NCBI GenBank assembly: GCA_937864295.1
Contig: CALMJA010000091.1
Span: 1 to 32,460, forward strand
Origin: an uncultured Candidatus Altimarinota bacterium
Lineage (GTDB): Bacteria > Patescibacteriota > Gracilibacteria > BD1-5 > UBA6164
Length of the DNA stretch: 32,460 bases
Direction: 5' to 3'
Made by a program: the position numbers and the translations under genes. The notes beneath the pieces are model-generated. The model worked only from the letters and a program-made list of their open reading frames with translations. It did not search any database and was not told where the DNA came from. Shown one piece after another: positions 1-8,424 of the stretch (within the stretch, counting starts at the first letter, position 1; each line of letters opens with the position of its first letter).

Positions 1-178
1 AGTAGCTAAGTTCGGAATGGATAACCACTGAAAGCATCTAAGTGGGAAGCCTACTTTAAGATTAGATTTCTCTGCCTAGAGCAATAAGTCCCCATGGAGA
101 CTACATGGTTGATAGGTTGCAGGTGTAAGAATAGCGATATTCTCAGCCGAGCAATACTAATCGGACGAATGGATTTTA
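1..178 (+). rRNA. rrl: 23S rRNA, 3' end (partial)
   Basis: The window opens inside the last helices of 23S rRNA. The conserved stretches around 12-60 (GGATAACCACTGAAAGCATC, then AAGTGGGAAGC) and around 148-165 (GCAATACTAATCGGACGA) match the 3' terminal domain. The 3' end is placed at about 178 by resemblance only and may be off by several bases. The 5S gene follows about 100 bases later, as in a normal rRNA operon, and I see no gene in the spacer. Confidence 0.95.
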
Positions 179-263
179 TTACTATATTCTCAATTATTTA
201 TTGAAGATATTGATTAACTAACTTTAAGTATTCAGATTATTGAGCGAAATACACAATTTAAAT

Positions 264-406
264 ATTGATATTAGGCTCTTGGTAGTTATAACGGTTGAGG
301 TACACCTGTTCCCATCCCGAACACAGAAGTTAAGCCAACTCGTGCTAATGGTAGTGCATCTCGTAGATGTGCAAGAGTAGGTAGCTGCCAAGATCTTGAT
401 ATCAAT
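264..406 (+). other. 5S rRNA precursor processing stem
   Basis: Two perfectly complementary 8-mers flank the 5S gene: ATTGATAT at 264-271 and ATATCAAT at 399-406. In the precursor they can pair to form a stem closing around 5S, the usual arrangement for an RNase processing site. The pairing is seen in the sequence; the processing role is inferred from other rRNA operons. Confidence 0.55.
278..392 (+). rRNA. rrf: 5S rRNA
   Basis: It has the standard 5S core: CCCATCCCGAACACAGAAGT at about 312-331, with the terminal helix CTTGG (278-282) pairing with CCAAG (388-392). The length of about 115 nt is normal. It lies downstream of 23S and upstream of two tRNA genes on the same strand, probably in one transcript ending at the hairpin near 640. 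Confidence 0.95.
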
Positions 407-438
407 TTTTTTATGGATATGCCGTGTATATTTTATAT

Positions 439-513
439 GCTCGAGTAGCTCAGCGGAAGAGCAGTGGCCTTCTAAGCCAAAGGTCGTAGGTTCGATCCCT
501 GCCTCGAGCACCA
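439..513 (+). tRNA. tRNA-Arg (anticodon UCU)
   Basis: A full cloverleaf is visible: acceptor GCTCGAG (439-445) with CTCGAGC (503-509), D stem GCTC/GAGC, anticodon loop CTTCTAA giving UCU, T stem GTAGG/CCTGC with a TTCGATC loop, and an encoded CCA (511-513). It would read AGA, the main arginine codon of the neighbouring genes. The outermost anticodon-stem pair (27-43) appears to be a G-A mismatch. Confidence 0.95.
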
Positions 514-531
514 TTTTTTGATTTATACCCC

Positions 532-608
532 GGGTGATTAGCTCAGTTGGCGAGAGCATCTGCCTTACAAGCAGGGGGTCATAGGTTCGAATCCTATATC
601 ACCCACCA
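532..608 (+). tRNA. tRNA-Val (anticodon UAC)
   Basis: The acceptor GGGTGAT (532-538) pairs with ATCACCC (598-604), followed by discriminator A and an encoded CCA (606-608). The anticodon loop CTTACAA gives UAC, which reads GUN codons. The T loop TTCGAAT is standard. It is only 18 bases after tRNA-Arg, so the two are very likely cotranscribed with the rRNA operon. Confidence 0.95.
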
Positions 609-621
609 TTTAAAAAAAATA

Positions 622-660
622 AAAACTCTAATTTAGTTAATACTAAGTTGGAGTTTTTTA
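622..660 (+). terminator. Terminator of the rRNA-tRNA operon
   Basis: AACTCTAATTTAGT and ACTAAGTTGGAGTT pair with a few G-U wobbles around a short TAAT loop and run into TTTTTT. It sits 14 bases after the tRNA-Val CCA and is the evident end of the transcript. Confidence 0.8.
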
Positions 661-744
661 ATTGTTTAAATTTTCTTCTTTATTTTTTACAAAATATAAA
701 TTATATGATATTATTTATATATATTATATGTTAATTATTCTAAA

Positions 745-1503
745 GTGATATTATTATCTACTTCATCTTTAAATTGATATTGAATTCATAGAGTCTTTTC
801 TTTCGCTAAAAAGGCTGGATTTGATGGTATAGATTTATCATTAGTAAATGATAATTATGATCTTTGGGATGAAAACTATATTAAATGATTATCTGATTCA
901 ATTTGAATAAAAGTTTTATCAATTACTGTATCTTCTAAATGATTAGATGAGGATTCAGTTGATAAAATTATATCTTTATCTAATGTATTGGGAACTCAAG
1001 TTGTAAATTTCTCTCCTCCATATTTTAAAGATTTAAACACTTCTTGGTTTTCAAAAAAATTATCTAAAATTAAAAAGGAAAATAAAATTTCAATCGCAAT
1101 AAAAAATGTTGAACCTGAATTTTTATTACTTGTTATTCCAAAATATAGAAATTCTTCTTTACTTGATATTAAAAAAATAACAGGTGACACATCACTTGAT
1201 TTATCGATTTTAGATTGAAGTTCATGAATTGATATAATAAAAGCACATAAAATTCTTGGAACTAGTATAAAAAATATCTATTTAAGCGATAAAGATTGAT
1301 GATTACCATGAAATGCTTGAGGATGAATTTCAAATTTACCTCTTGAAAGCTTTTTAATGAAACTTAAAACAACAGCATATAATGGATTTATATCATTAAA
1401 AGTTAACCCTATTGAATTGGGTGTTTGAAATGAAGATTTAGTTTTTCAAAATTTTGAATGAATTTTAGATTATTATAAAAAATACTACTTAGATTATAAA
1501 TAA
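745..1503 (+). CDS. Sugar phosphate isomerase/epimerase-like TIM barrel protein
   Basis: The 252-residue product resembles the AP-endonuclease-2/xylose-isomerase-like TIM barrel family. The N-terminal strand reads ILLSTSSLNGYGIHRVFSFA, followed by AKKAGFDGIDLS, the usual first two strands of this fold; a later strand reads IKNIYLSDKDGG where many family members have a metal-site HLSD-type motif. No ATG starts the frame; GTG at 745 is chosen because it lies immediately before the first strand. The family covers sugar isomerases, epimerases and endonucleases, so the substrate is open. The gene stands alone between the tRNA terminator and a shared terminator. At least a dozen in-frame TGA codons are read as Gly. 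Confidence 0.75.
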
Positions 1504-1530
1504 AAAAAGAGACATATAAATCTCTTTTTT
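1503..1530. terminator. Bidirectional terminator between convergent genes
   Basis: A perfect 10-bp stem, AAAAAAGAGA (1503-1512) with TCTCTTTTTT (1521-1530) and an 8-base loop. A-run and T-run on either side let it work on both strands. It contains the last base of one stop codon and abuts the other. Confidence 0.85.
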
Positions 1531-2429
1531 TATTCTTCTAAGTATTTCTTTCATTCTTCATATGCATAATACCATAAAGCAGTTTTAAATACATCTAAAA
1601 CAGCTGTTAAGTATCATAATGCAAGTATTAATCATATGAATATTATTCATAATATTGTAATTGCAATAATTAATAGAAATTTAGTTGTTATTAATCATAT
1701 AACAACAAATATCATAATAGGGAAAAATAGAAAAATTATAAAATTTACTATTACTCTTAAATTTAAGAAAAAAATTAAAAAATATAATTTAGTAGTCTTT
1801 TTTAAATTTAATATACTTATTTTAGATGATTCTCAGATAGCTTGAAATACATTTTTATTATTTAGTACAATTGCATATTTAGAATATGCAAATAATATAT
1901 TTAAAATAATTCAAATTGTAAAAACTACCATAAATATATAATTTATAACCATTATATATTCTATTCAAATAAATCTTATAGAAAACAAATAAAAGTTTAA
2001 TATACTTATTATTTTAAATTCAGAAAAGATGTTATTATATTCAAATAGAGGTAAAAATTTATATAATCATTGTCAAAATGCTTCACTTCATGAAATAGGG
2101 GTTCATTTATTTTTAAAATCAATATATTTAATTAATCATCATTCAAATATAGGAATTGATAAAAAATACACTATTATAAAAATAATTCATATGATTACTG
2201 ATTTAAATCAGTAATCAGATTCTAAAAAATATAATAATTTTTTAAGTACTTCATCTTGATTATTTCAAAAAATTACAACATATGTATATATAGCTTGATA
2301 TACAAGGAGAGCAGTTAAGAAAATAATAGAAAGTAGTCAAGGAAATATGTAAAATTTTTTAATTTTACTATCATCTCTGATAGTTTTCCGTGCTGGTAGT
2401 ATTATTTTCTCTTTTATATCATTATTCAT
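1530..2429 (-). CDS. Multi-pass membrane protein, unknown function
   Basis: The 299-residue product has a basic N-terminus and about six hydrophobic segments, roughly at residues 30-55, 80-100, 155-200 (two), 225-255 and 260-285, ending in a charged tail (EEGKKYLEE). The layout with paired helices and amphipathic stretches such as the one around NKNVFQAIGESS is like small Patescibacteria membrane proteins of the DUF4013/YciC sort, but I do not recognise a family. Its ATG lies inside the end of the upstream solute-binding-protein gene (8-base overlap), so the two are translationally coupled. It is the last gene of the nine-gene run. Confidence 0.8.
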
Positions 2430-4671
2430 ATAATTTTTTTAATATAAATTTAAAGAAGTTAACAAAACTTTTATTTTCAAAGTTAATTATTTTATCTTCT
2501 TTTATATAAGATGAGTTTAATATATATGATCTTAAATACTTATTAGGAAAACTTTCATATATTTCTTTATTTTTTAAATTTTTATCTACAAGTAGATTAA
2601 TTTTAGGAGTATAAAGAGTTTTTATTACTTGTTCTTCTTTTAATATTTCTAATATTTTAGTTTGATTCTCTTTGATTTTTTCATCACTTAAAATATTTGA
2701 TTTTAGTTCTTCTAATAAAATATCTAAACTAGTTTTTTTAACATTACCAAAGTTATATCAATTTTTTGATTGACTTGAATGAAAATAAGGGAATATATTA
2801 AAATCAAAATATCATAAGTTAACTCAAGTAAGTATCATGTCATAATCATCTTTATTTGCTAGTACTTTACCTACATTATTTAAATCAAAAGGAATTAATT
2901 CTATTTCAATTCATAATTCTTTAAGAGAATTTTTAACAAAATTAGCAGTGTCATCCAATGCTTTTTCTGTATTTAAATAATAAAGTCTTAATGTAAATGG
3001 ATTTAAATCTTTATCATAATAAATATTTTCATCTAATTTATTAACTTTTTCAAATTCAACTTGATTAACATTTGTTATTTCTTTTTTTTCTTCACTTTCT
3101 TTTATAGCCTCAGCTTCTTGAGCTTGTTCTTTAGCCTTACTTTTTTCTTCTAAATCAGCCAAATAAAGCTCTTTTATAAATATTTTTTCTTGAGTATTTA
3201 ACTTTTCTTTATCAGTATATAGTAAAAAATTTACTTCTTCTTTAAATATTTTTTTTCATCAAATTACAAAATATATTTTATAATTATTTTTTCATTCTTT
3301 TAAATTACCATTTGAAGTTTTTAGTCTATAGAAAAAAGACGTATCTCATTTTTTATAATCACTTAATTTATAATCATTTATATAAATTTCTTCTACATCT
3401 GTAGTAGAAACTCATTCTAATAATATATCTTCTTTTGTAACAAAATTATATTTTTCTACATAAGTAGGTTTTACTATTAATTCAGATTCTTTTTGAAATT
3501 TAGCTATATCTAAATCCTCATCTTTAATTTCTGTTACATTTTTAGGCTCTTCTTTGATTTCTTCTACTTTAGGTTCCTCTTTTACAGGTAATAAATCTTC
3601 TATTTTTTTAGATTTTTTTGTATAACCTAAAGATTTCATTATAGATTCAAAATTTTTTATATTTGGTTCTTTTTCTATCTTAGTTTCTCAAATATAAGGA
3701 TTATTAACTACACTAAAATTATCTTTTCAAAGTAATTCTATTAAATTATCACTATTTATTTTATTAAATATGTAATTTCTTAACTCTAAATTTGTTACTT
3801 TATTTTGATTTATAAATAATCAAACAAATTGAGGAAGTGTATATTTATTACTTTGAAGTCTAGGTACAGATTCTCAAATTATATTATCATCATCATTAAA
3901 TACATTTACAGATTGTTTATTTTTTAAGAAAGTATTTATATTTGGAAATATATTTATTATTACTTTTGAAATATTTCAATCACCATAATGTTCATTTTTA
4001 TCTAAGATAATTTTAGACACTCATAGAGTTAAATCAGAACTTACATTTGAAATTTTAAAATTTCATGAATACACTAAATCAGTAGTAGGAAAGTTTCAAA
4101 AAATATTTTCTTTTGATAAACTATCTATAGTTTTTTTAGAAATAATTGGTTGAAAAAATACATTTAAAAAATTAATATCTTGTTTATTATTTTTAAATGT
4201 GATCATATTATCTTTATATTCTATTTTAGTTCATTCTAAAAGAGAATTTAGAACTATATTTGAATTTGTAGATTTTATTAATTCATAAGTTGAATATATA
4301 TCTTCAGCAGTAATTTTTTCTCAGTTTGACCATTTTGCATCGTCATTAATATAACACTCTATATTTACAAGAGTGCTTATATCACAATTTGCTATATCTC
4401 AAACTATTTTGTTTTCTTCTAAATCATATTTTAAAAGTGATCTATATAATAATCAAATTACATATTGATTATTTCAAGTTAAATTTTTAAGTGGATTTAG
4501 ACTTGGAAAATTTCAAATTAATCATTCTGAAATCGTTCATCATTTTACAGGAATAGTTTTAGCATCTGTATATAAAAATAAATATATAAGATGAAAAAGC
4601 GAAGTAAACAAAAATAGAATACTTATTAAAAATAAGTATTTTTTTAGTTTAAGAAATTTTTGAGTTATCAT
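2422..4671 (-). CDS. Membrane-anchored family 5 extracellular solute-binding protein with inserted Ig-like domain
   Basis: The 749-residue product resembles OppA/DppA-type binding proteins (SBP_bac_5). After an N-terminal membrane anchor (residues 12-34, no lipobox) come KGGTISEGLIGNFPSLNP and the hallmark DDAKWSNGEKITAEDIY (about 110-126). A later lobe carries the YDMILTG and FPYFHS stretches typical of the C-terminal half. Between the lobes, residues about 345-530 hold an acidic Lys/Glu/Pro linker, a roughly 65-residue Ig-like stretch (INDYKLSDYKKGDTSFFYRL and following) and a second highly charged linker. This makes the protein about 200 residues longer than usual. No permease or ATPase gene is in the window. 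It follows secG by 14 bases in the same operon. It probably binds peptides outside the membrane; the substrate is inferred only from the family. Confidence 0.82.
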
Positions 4672-4685
4672 AAAATACTGAAAAA

Positions 4686-4904
4686 TTATTTAAGTAGAAA
4701 TAATGCTATAGAATTAATTACAAATAATACTCAAAGGACTATTGTTGCATTTTGAAGTATTTTTTCAGGACCTCTTTTAGTTATTTCACCCATTCATGAG
4801 CTCATATCACTTAAATTTAAAGAAACGTTTTTGTTTTGTATTAAAACAACAAAAATTAATAATATAGCAATAATAATTTCGCTAAATTTTAATATATCTA
4901 ACAT
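4686..4904 (-). CDS. secG: Protein translocase subunit SecG
   Basis: A 72-residue protein with two hydrophobic helices (about 6-24 and 52-70) joined by the conserved loop LSDMSSGMGEITKRGPEKIL, which matches the SecG pattern ending in a basic RGPEK motif. SecG is the small subunit of the SecYEG channel and supports SecA-driven export; secA is in this window at 23749-26358. It lies between the holin-like gene (4 bases) and the solute-binding protein gene (14 bases), so it is cotranscribed with envelope genes. Confidence 0.9.
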
Positions 4905-4908
4905 TTGT

Positions 4909-5304
4909 CTATTTTTTAGAAAATAATATTGAATAAACCATATTCAAAATTGTAAAAATTGCAACTGCAATTATAAAATTTACAGCTCAATTTATTGAAT
5001 ATGATATTCCTGGTATAACTAGTATTTTATTGAAAATATAATCAAGTAACCAAAGTACTACTCAGTTAACTATAAATGCTACTAATCATAAAAATACAAA
5101 GAATAATGGTAAAGATAATATTTTTAATATTGGCTTTATAGTAACATTTATTAATCAAAGTAATGCTCATCAAATAATATATGTTTTTATTCATCATTCT
5201 ACTATTATTCAAGCTTCTACTCATTTTTCAGGATTTGCACTTAAAAGATAAGTAAGTGCAAATAATATTAATGCATTAAATAATATAGATAAAAATATTT
5301 TCAT
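4909..5304 (-). CDS. Holin superfamily IV-like (PF04020) membrane protein
   Basis: The 131-residue product has four hydrophobic helices and the family's characteristic features: GIIVEGGIKTYIIGGALLGL near residue 35, then NVTIKPILKILSLP before the third helix, and FVFLGLVAFIVNGVVLWLLD. The family was named after a phage holin, but most members are chromosomal bacterial genes of unknown role, so this is no sign of a prophage. It starts one base after the upstream stop codon and is followed by secG after four bases, fully embedded in the operon. Confidence 0.85.
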
Positions 5305-5305
5305 A

Positions 5306-5767
5306 TTATAATTTTAATAAATTAATAATTTTTTCACTAGTTGTAAGTTCTCATCATTTTACTTCTAATGTATAATTGGGTAAAATTTTTTTTAAGTCTG
5401 AACATATTTCATTGTTTATTTTTAGATCAATTTTTTTAATTCATTTTTTATTTAAATTGAATCTAACTAATATAGCATTACTTCATTTATAAATAAATGA
5501 AAAATTACTTATAGCTGAGAAGTCATAAAAATAATCTCAAATCTCTACTCATAATTCAGTTATGTTTACTTCTATTATTTCAGATGAATTATTTTCAATA
5601 AAGAAACTTATTCATGCAATTAAAAATACAATAAAGCTCAATCAGTATTGTTTTGTAAATATTCACCATATTGCAAGTCATAGAACCACAGATATAGCAA
5701 TTATGTACCATAATTTTCCTCTATTTTTTGAATCAGAAAAATTCCATTCGTATATAGTATTAGCCAT
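5306..5767 (-). CDS. Conserved-type membrane protein with C-terminal soluble domain
   Basis: The 153-residue product has a short N-terminus with YEWNFSDSKNRGKLWYI, two hydrophobic helices at about residues 19-36 and 44-56, and a soluble domain rich in alternating beta-strand residues (IIEVNITELGVEIGDYFYDF and onwards). This pattern resembles the two-helix plus PH-like domains seen next to T4SS-like genes in Patescibacteria, but I cannot name a family with certainty. It sits between the T4SS-type pilin (24 bases) and the holin-like gene (1 base). Confidence 0.75.
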
Positions 5768-5791
5768 TTTAAAAAATTAATATTAAGATAT

Positions 5792-6145
5792 TTAACCTAA
5801 ATTATCAATAACTAGTCTTATTATAAACCAAGCTAAACTAGCAATTGCAAATCAAAAAATAGCCATAATGATAGTATCTTTTCATTTAGTTTTATCTTGT
5901 TCAAGAGATCAAAATAAAATTTTAAATGCTCAAAGTATTATAAAAATAACAGCAATTGTTCAAGCTATTCACATTCAAAAATTTATAGCTCATTTTATAA
6001 CATTTGGAATATCTTTTGTATGAATATCTCAATTTCTTAATTGTTCTGTAGTTAAAGAATCTCATAATAATCAAGCATCATTAGCAGCATATGTCATTTG
6101 TAATGATGTTAATACTCACAATATGTAAAAAAAATATTTTTTCAT
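5792..6145 (-). CDS. VirB2-like type IV secretion system pilin
   Basis: The 117-residue product starts with a signal peptide (MKKYFFYILGVLTSLQMTYA) and then has two hydrophobic helices, GTIAVIFIILGAFKILFGS and DTIIMAIFGFAIASLAWFII, separated by a short polar LEQDKTKGK loop. This is the layout of VirB2/TrbC pilins and of the Patescibacteria T4SS pilin family. The preceding genes encode TraC-like and PrgI-like proteins, both T4SS components, which supports the call. The role could be a conjugative-type pilus or a contact structure; the window has no VirB4 ATPase or relaxase. Confidence 0.78.
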
Positions 6146-6148
6146 AAT

Positions 6149-6859
6149 TTAGTTTGTTATGTTGTAATTTTCAATATTTGATCAAATACTTGCTAAACTA
6201 TCTAATCTTGGATTATAATAATCAGTTAAAAAATTAACTAGTTCTTGTTTTTCCATCATTTCAGCTCTAATTCAGATATTTTCTAATCAAGTTTTTACTC
6301 AATTAAATCTTCAGATAAGTCATTTTTTTAATTTTGTGAAATTTCTAAGCTGACTTTTTAATGATATTAAATCAGAAGATTGATTTATTCATTTCCAAAA
6401 CGTAGTAAACACTCAAAGTAATGAATCATCTTTTACACTTTTATTTCAATCATTATCAAAAGGAATAATTATATAAAATTCTTTTTTCATTATTTGGGCA
6501 ACTTCAATTAGTTTTCTTAAATATTCTATATATTCATAAGTTTGATTTTGAAGTAATGAATTAGTTTGTTTCATGGCTTTATCATTCAAATTTCATAAAT
6601 ATGTTTCTATATCTAGTTTTTTTGATCTTACTAAAACTTGAATAGGGAAATCTAGAGAATTTAAAAATCTTTGAAAACTTATTATTATTGAATCTTGTTC
6701 ATCAATATTTTTTAGCAAAAAATTTATAGTAGAACATTTTACAACTACTCTAGAACTACCATCTTTCATAATAATAATATTTTCTTTTATACTTGAAAAA
6801 GGTAAGTATCTTTGTGTTGAACTATCAGGATGTTCTTTTTTATTTGTTTTTATAGGCAC
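6149..6859 (-). CDS. TraC/VirB4 N-terminal-like protein
   Basis: The 236-residue product begins with a Pro/Thr/Lys-rich tail, then RYLPFSSIKENIIIMKDGSS and a region ending in PIQVLVRSKKLDIETYL. This resembles the N-terminal domain of TraC/VirB4 ATPases, which in Patescibacteria is often encoded as a separate TraC-like protein next to PrgI. No Walker A motif is present, so it should not be an ATPase by itself; the C-terminal half is helical and charged. It starts 17 bases after the prgI-like gene and ends 3 bases before the pilin gene. Confidence 0.75.
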
Positions 6860-6876
6860 TTTTACTTTTTTAAAAA

Positions 6877-7290
6877 TTAAATCTTATTTAATTTATCTTC
6901 CATTTCCTTCATTTTATTTATTTTATCTTGAAAATCTATTTTATTGTCTATTTTATTTTCAATATTACTTATAAATCATATATCCATAAGGGAGTAGCTA
7001 TCGACTCATTTAACCCATTTTCTATTATCAATATTTACTTTATATCTGATAAATGATAATAAAAATTCGATAAAAGTCATTTCTGAATACTTAAATATCG
7101 CTATAACTACTCATATAACAGCTATTGTTATAGCTGGAATTGCAGCTATTTCTACTCATATTGGAGCAAGTGATTTAAAAATAGAATATCATATTCAAAA
7201 TCATATCATCACTATACTTAGCTGTCTTAAACTAAGTCATAGCAATATAGGATCTTCATTTTCAATTTGAACAGGAATCTTGTATTGCAT
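6877..7290 (-). CDS. PrgI family T4SS membrane protein
   Basis: The 137-residue protein opens with YKIPVQIENEDPILLGLSLR followed at once by two transmembrane helices (about residues 23-42 and 46-65) and a short cytosolic tail. The N-terminal V-P-x-D/E-P pattern with paired helices is typical of PrgI/VirB3-like proteins of Gram-positive and Patescibacteria T4SS clusters. The C-terminus is a charged coiled-coil-like region (IENKIDNKIDFQDKINKMKE). It is the first T4SS gene after ybeY, 50 bases downstream of it. Confidence 0.85.
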
Positions 7291-7340
7291 AATTTTTAAT
7301 TGTATATAATTATTATTAATTGTATTTTAATAATTTTTTC

Positions 7341-7781
7341 TTATTTTCAAAATACTTCTACCCATATTTTGTCTTCTAAAGCTTGCATAATTTCATAATC
7401 ATTGTCTAACTCGTGATCATATCATAAAATATGTAAAATAGAATGAATTATTAATTTATAAAACTCTTTTTCATTTCATAATCAATACTCAATTGCCTGA
7501 GATAATATTTTGTTTTCAGATAATATAATTTCTCAAGCAATATCATTATCATTTAAATCATTAAAATTATCAAAATAATGAAAACTCAATACATCAGTTG
7601 TTTTATCTATATTTCTATAAGTTTTGTTCAAATTTTGTATACTATCATCATCTAAAAACACTATATTTAGTGTTCATTTTTGAGGTATATTTACTATATT
7701 TCAAACTATATTAAATATAGTGTCAATTACTTTTTCATTTACATCAAAACTTGGCTTTTCTAAGATATTATATTTAAACAT
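7341..7781 (-). CDS. ybeY: Endoribonuclease YbeY
   Basis: The 146-residue product has the YbeY signature: NKTYRNIDKTTDVLSF at about residues 52-67, GEIILSENK near 83-91, and the metal-binding HSILHILGYDHE with H113, H117 and H123. YbeY matures 16S rRNA 3' ends and takes part in ribosome quality control. It heads the minus-strand run; 82 bases upstream, on the other strand, begins the structured RNA, so its promoter lies in the shared AT-rich gap. The protein looks full-length. Confidence 0.95.
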
Positions 7782-7828
7782 TTTTATTATAAATTTATAT
7801 AAAATAATTCAATTTTATTATATTTATT

Positions 7829-7856
7829 TTGCATGCTTTTACAAAATTATTATAAT
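7829..7856 (+). promoter_or_regulatory. Sigma-70 type promoter of the structured RNA
   Basis: TTGCAT (7829-7834) and a perfect TATAAT (7851-7856) are separated by 16 bases. Transcription would start near 7863, just before the folded segment. This is one of the best promoter matches in the window. Confidence 0.65.
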
Positions 7857-7863
7857 ATAAATG

Positions 7864-8088
7864 TCTATTTTATAGGTGGCAGGTCAAACTAATTTTCCTT
7901 ACAAATATTAGTAATATGATAATTCTTAGAAGTTTTTTCTATGAGGGTTAATTCTTTCAGAAAGAAAAACGGAATATCATAAAAATTCCTCACTAAGGAA
8001 TACAAAAATTTTGACTGACCATAAATATGGATAAAAATACATGGTAAAGATTATAATATGATTGTAATTTTTACCTTGTATTTTTTTT
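7864..8088 (+). ncRNA. Structured non-coding RNA, candidate (6S-like or leader RNA)
   Basis: This 357-base gap holds no convincing ORF but has strong secondary structure between a good promoter and a strong terminator. The segment at 7875-8020 closes on itself: GGT-CAG-TCAAA at 7875-7887 can pair with TTTTGACTGACC at 8009-8020, with two small bulges. Inside are a TATGATA/TATCATA helix (7915-7921 with 7975-7981), a TTCTTTCAGAAAGAA hairpin and an ATTCCT/AGGAAT hairpin (about 7985-8001). It lacks the RNase P, SRP and tmRNA signatures. Plausible identities are 6S RNA or a regulatory leader of the ferredoxin gene. Structures were found by eye. Confidence 0.55.
8034..8088 (+). terminator. Strong intrinsic terminator ending the structured RNA
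   Basis: AAAATACA then GGTAAA (8034-8047) pair with TTTACC then TGTATTTT (about 8070-8084), giving 14 pairs with a single T-T mismatch, followed by a T-run. The loop contains an ATTATAAT self-complement. It lies 50 bases before the ferredoxin ATG, so it either ends an independent RNA or controls read-through. Confidence 0.8.
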
Positions 8089-8138
8089 AATAAAATATAT
8101 TATACATAAACTTAAATTATATTTTAAAATTAAATTTT

Positions 8139-8336
8139 ATGTCAGAAGTTAAAGTGCCTTATGTAAATGAAACTTGTATTGGTTGTTGAGCTTGTGTTGC
8201 AATTTGTTCAGATGTTTTTGATTTAGATGATGAATGAAAAGCTTTTTCTAAAGCTTGAATGGATACTTCTAATGCAGTTGGAATTGACGATGCAATTATG
8301 GCTTGCCCTGTTAATGCTATACATTATAAAGATTAA
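8139..8336 (+). CDS. Ferredoxin, single [4Fe-4S] cluster
   Basis: The 65-residue protein has CIGCGACVAICSDVF (C13, C16, C19, with C23 as in disulphide-bearing ferredoxins) and the distal ligand C56 in ACPVNAI. This is the pattern of monocluster [4Fe-4S] ferredoxins of the Thermotoga type. It carries electrons at low potential between unknown partners; QueH at 18365-19612 is an Fe-S enzyme needing an electron source, but a link is only a guess. One ligand-flanking glycine (CIGCG) is encoded by TGA. The gene follows the RNA terminator by 50 bases. Confidence 0.93.
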
Positions 8337-8363
8337 TAGTAAAGGTATTTTTATCTAATTCAG

Positions 8364-8390
8364 TTGATATTTTCAATAAAATAATATACA
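8364..8390 (+). promoter_or_regulatory. Possible promoter of the pilin-like gene
   Basis: TTGATA (8364-8369) and TATACA (8385-8390) are 15 bases apart, slightly short of the optimum. It lies 35 bases before the pilin ATG and after the ferredoxin stop. In sequence this AT-rich such matches arise by chance, so confidence is low. Confidence 0.3.
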
Positions 8391-8424
8391 ATTTGGCTGT
8401 TTTATTTAATAATAATATTGTATT

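Noticed and set aside
224-559. 111-residue reading frame on the minus strand over 5S and the tRNAs
   Set aside because: It overlaps rRNA and tRNA genes completely and has no signal of coding use; a chance open frame.
4909-5304. Prophage suggested by the holin-family name
   Set aside because: PF04020-like proteins are common in bacterial chromosomes, and no phage gene lies nearby.
7864-8020. tmRNA, RNase P RNA or SRP RNA
   Set aside because: The expected motifs were not found: no T-loop/CCA or resume codon for tmRNA, no GGAAA/AGAGGCG-type core for RNase P, no GGAAGNAG loop for SRP.
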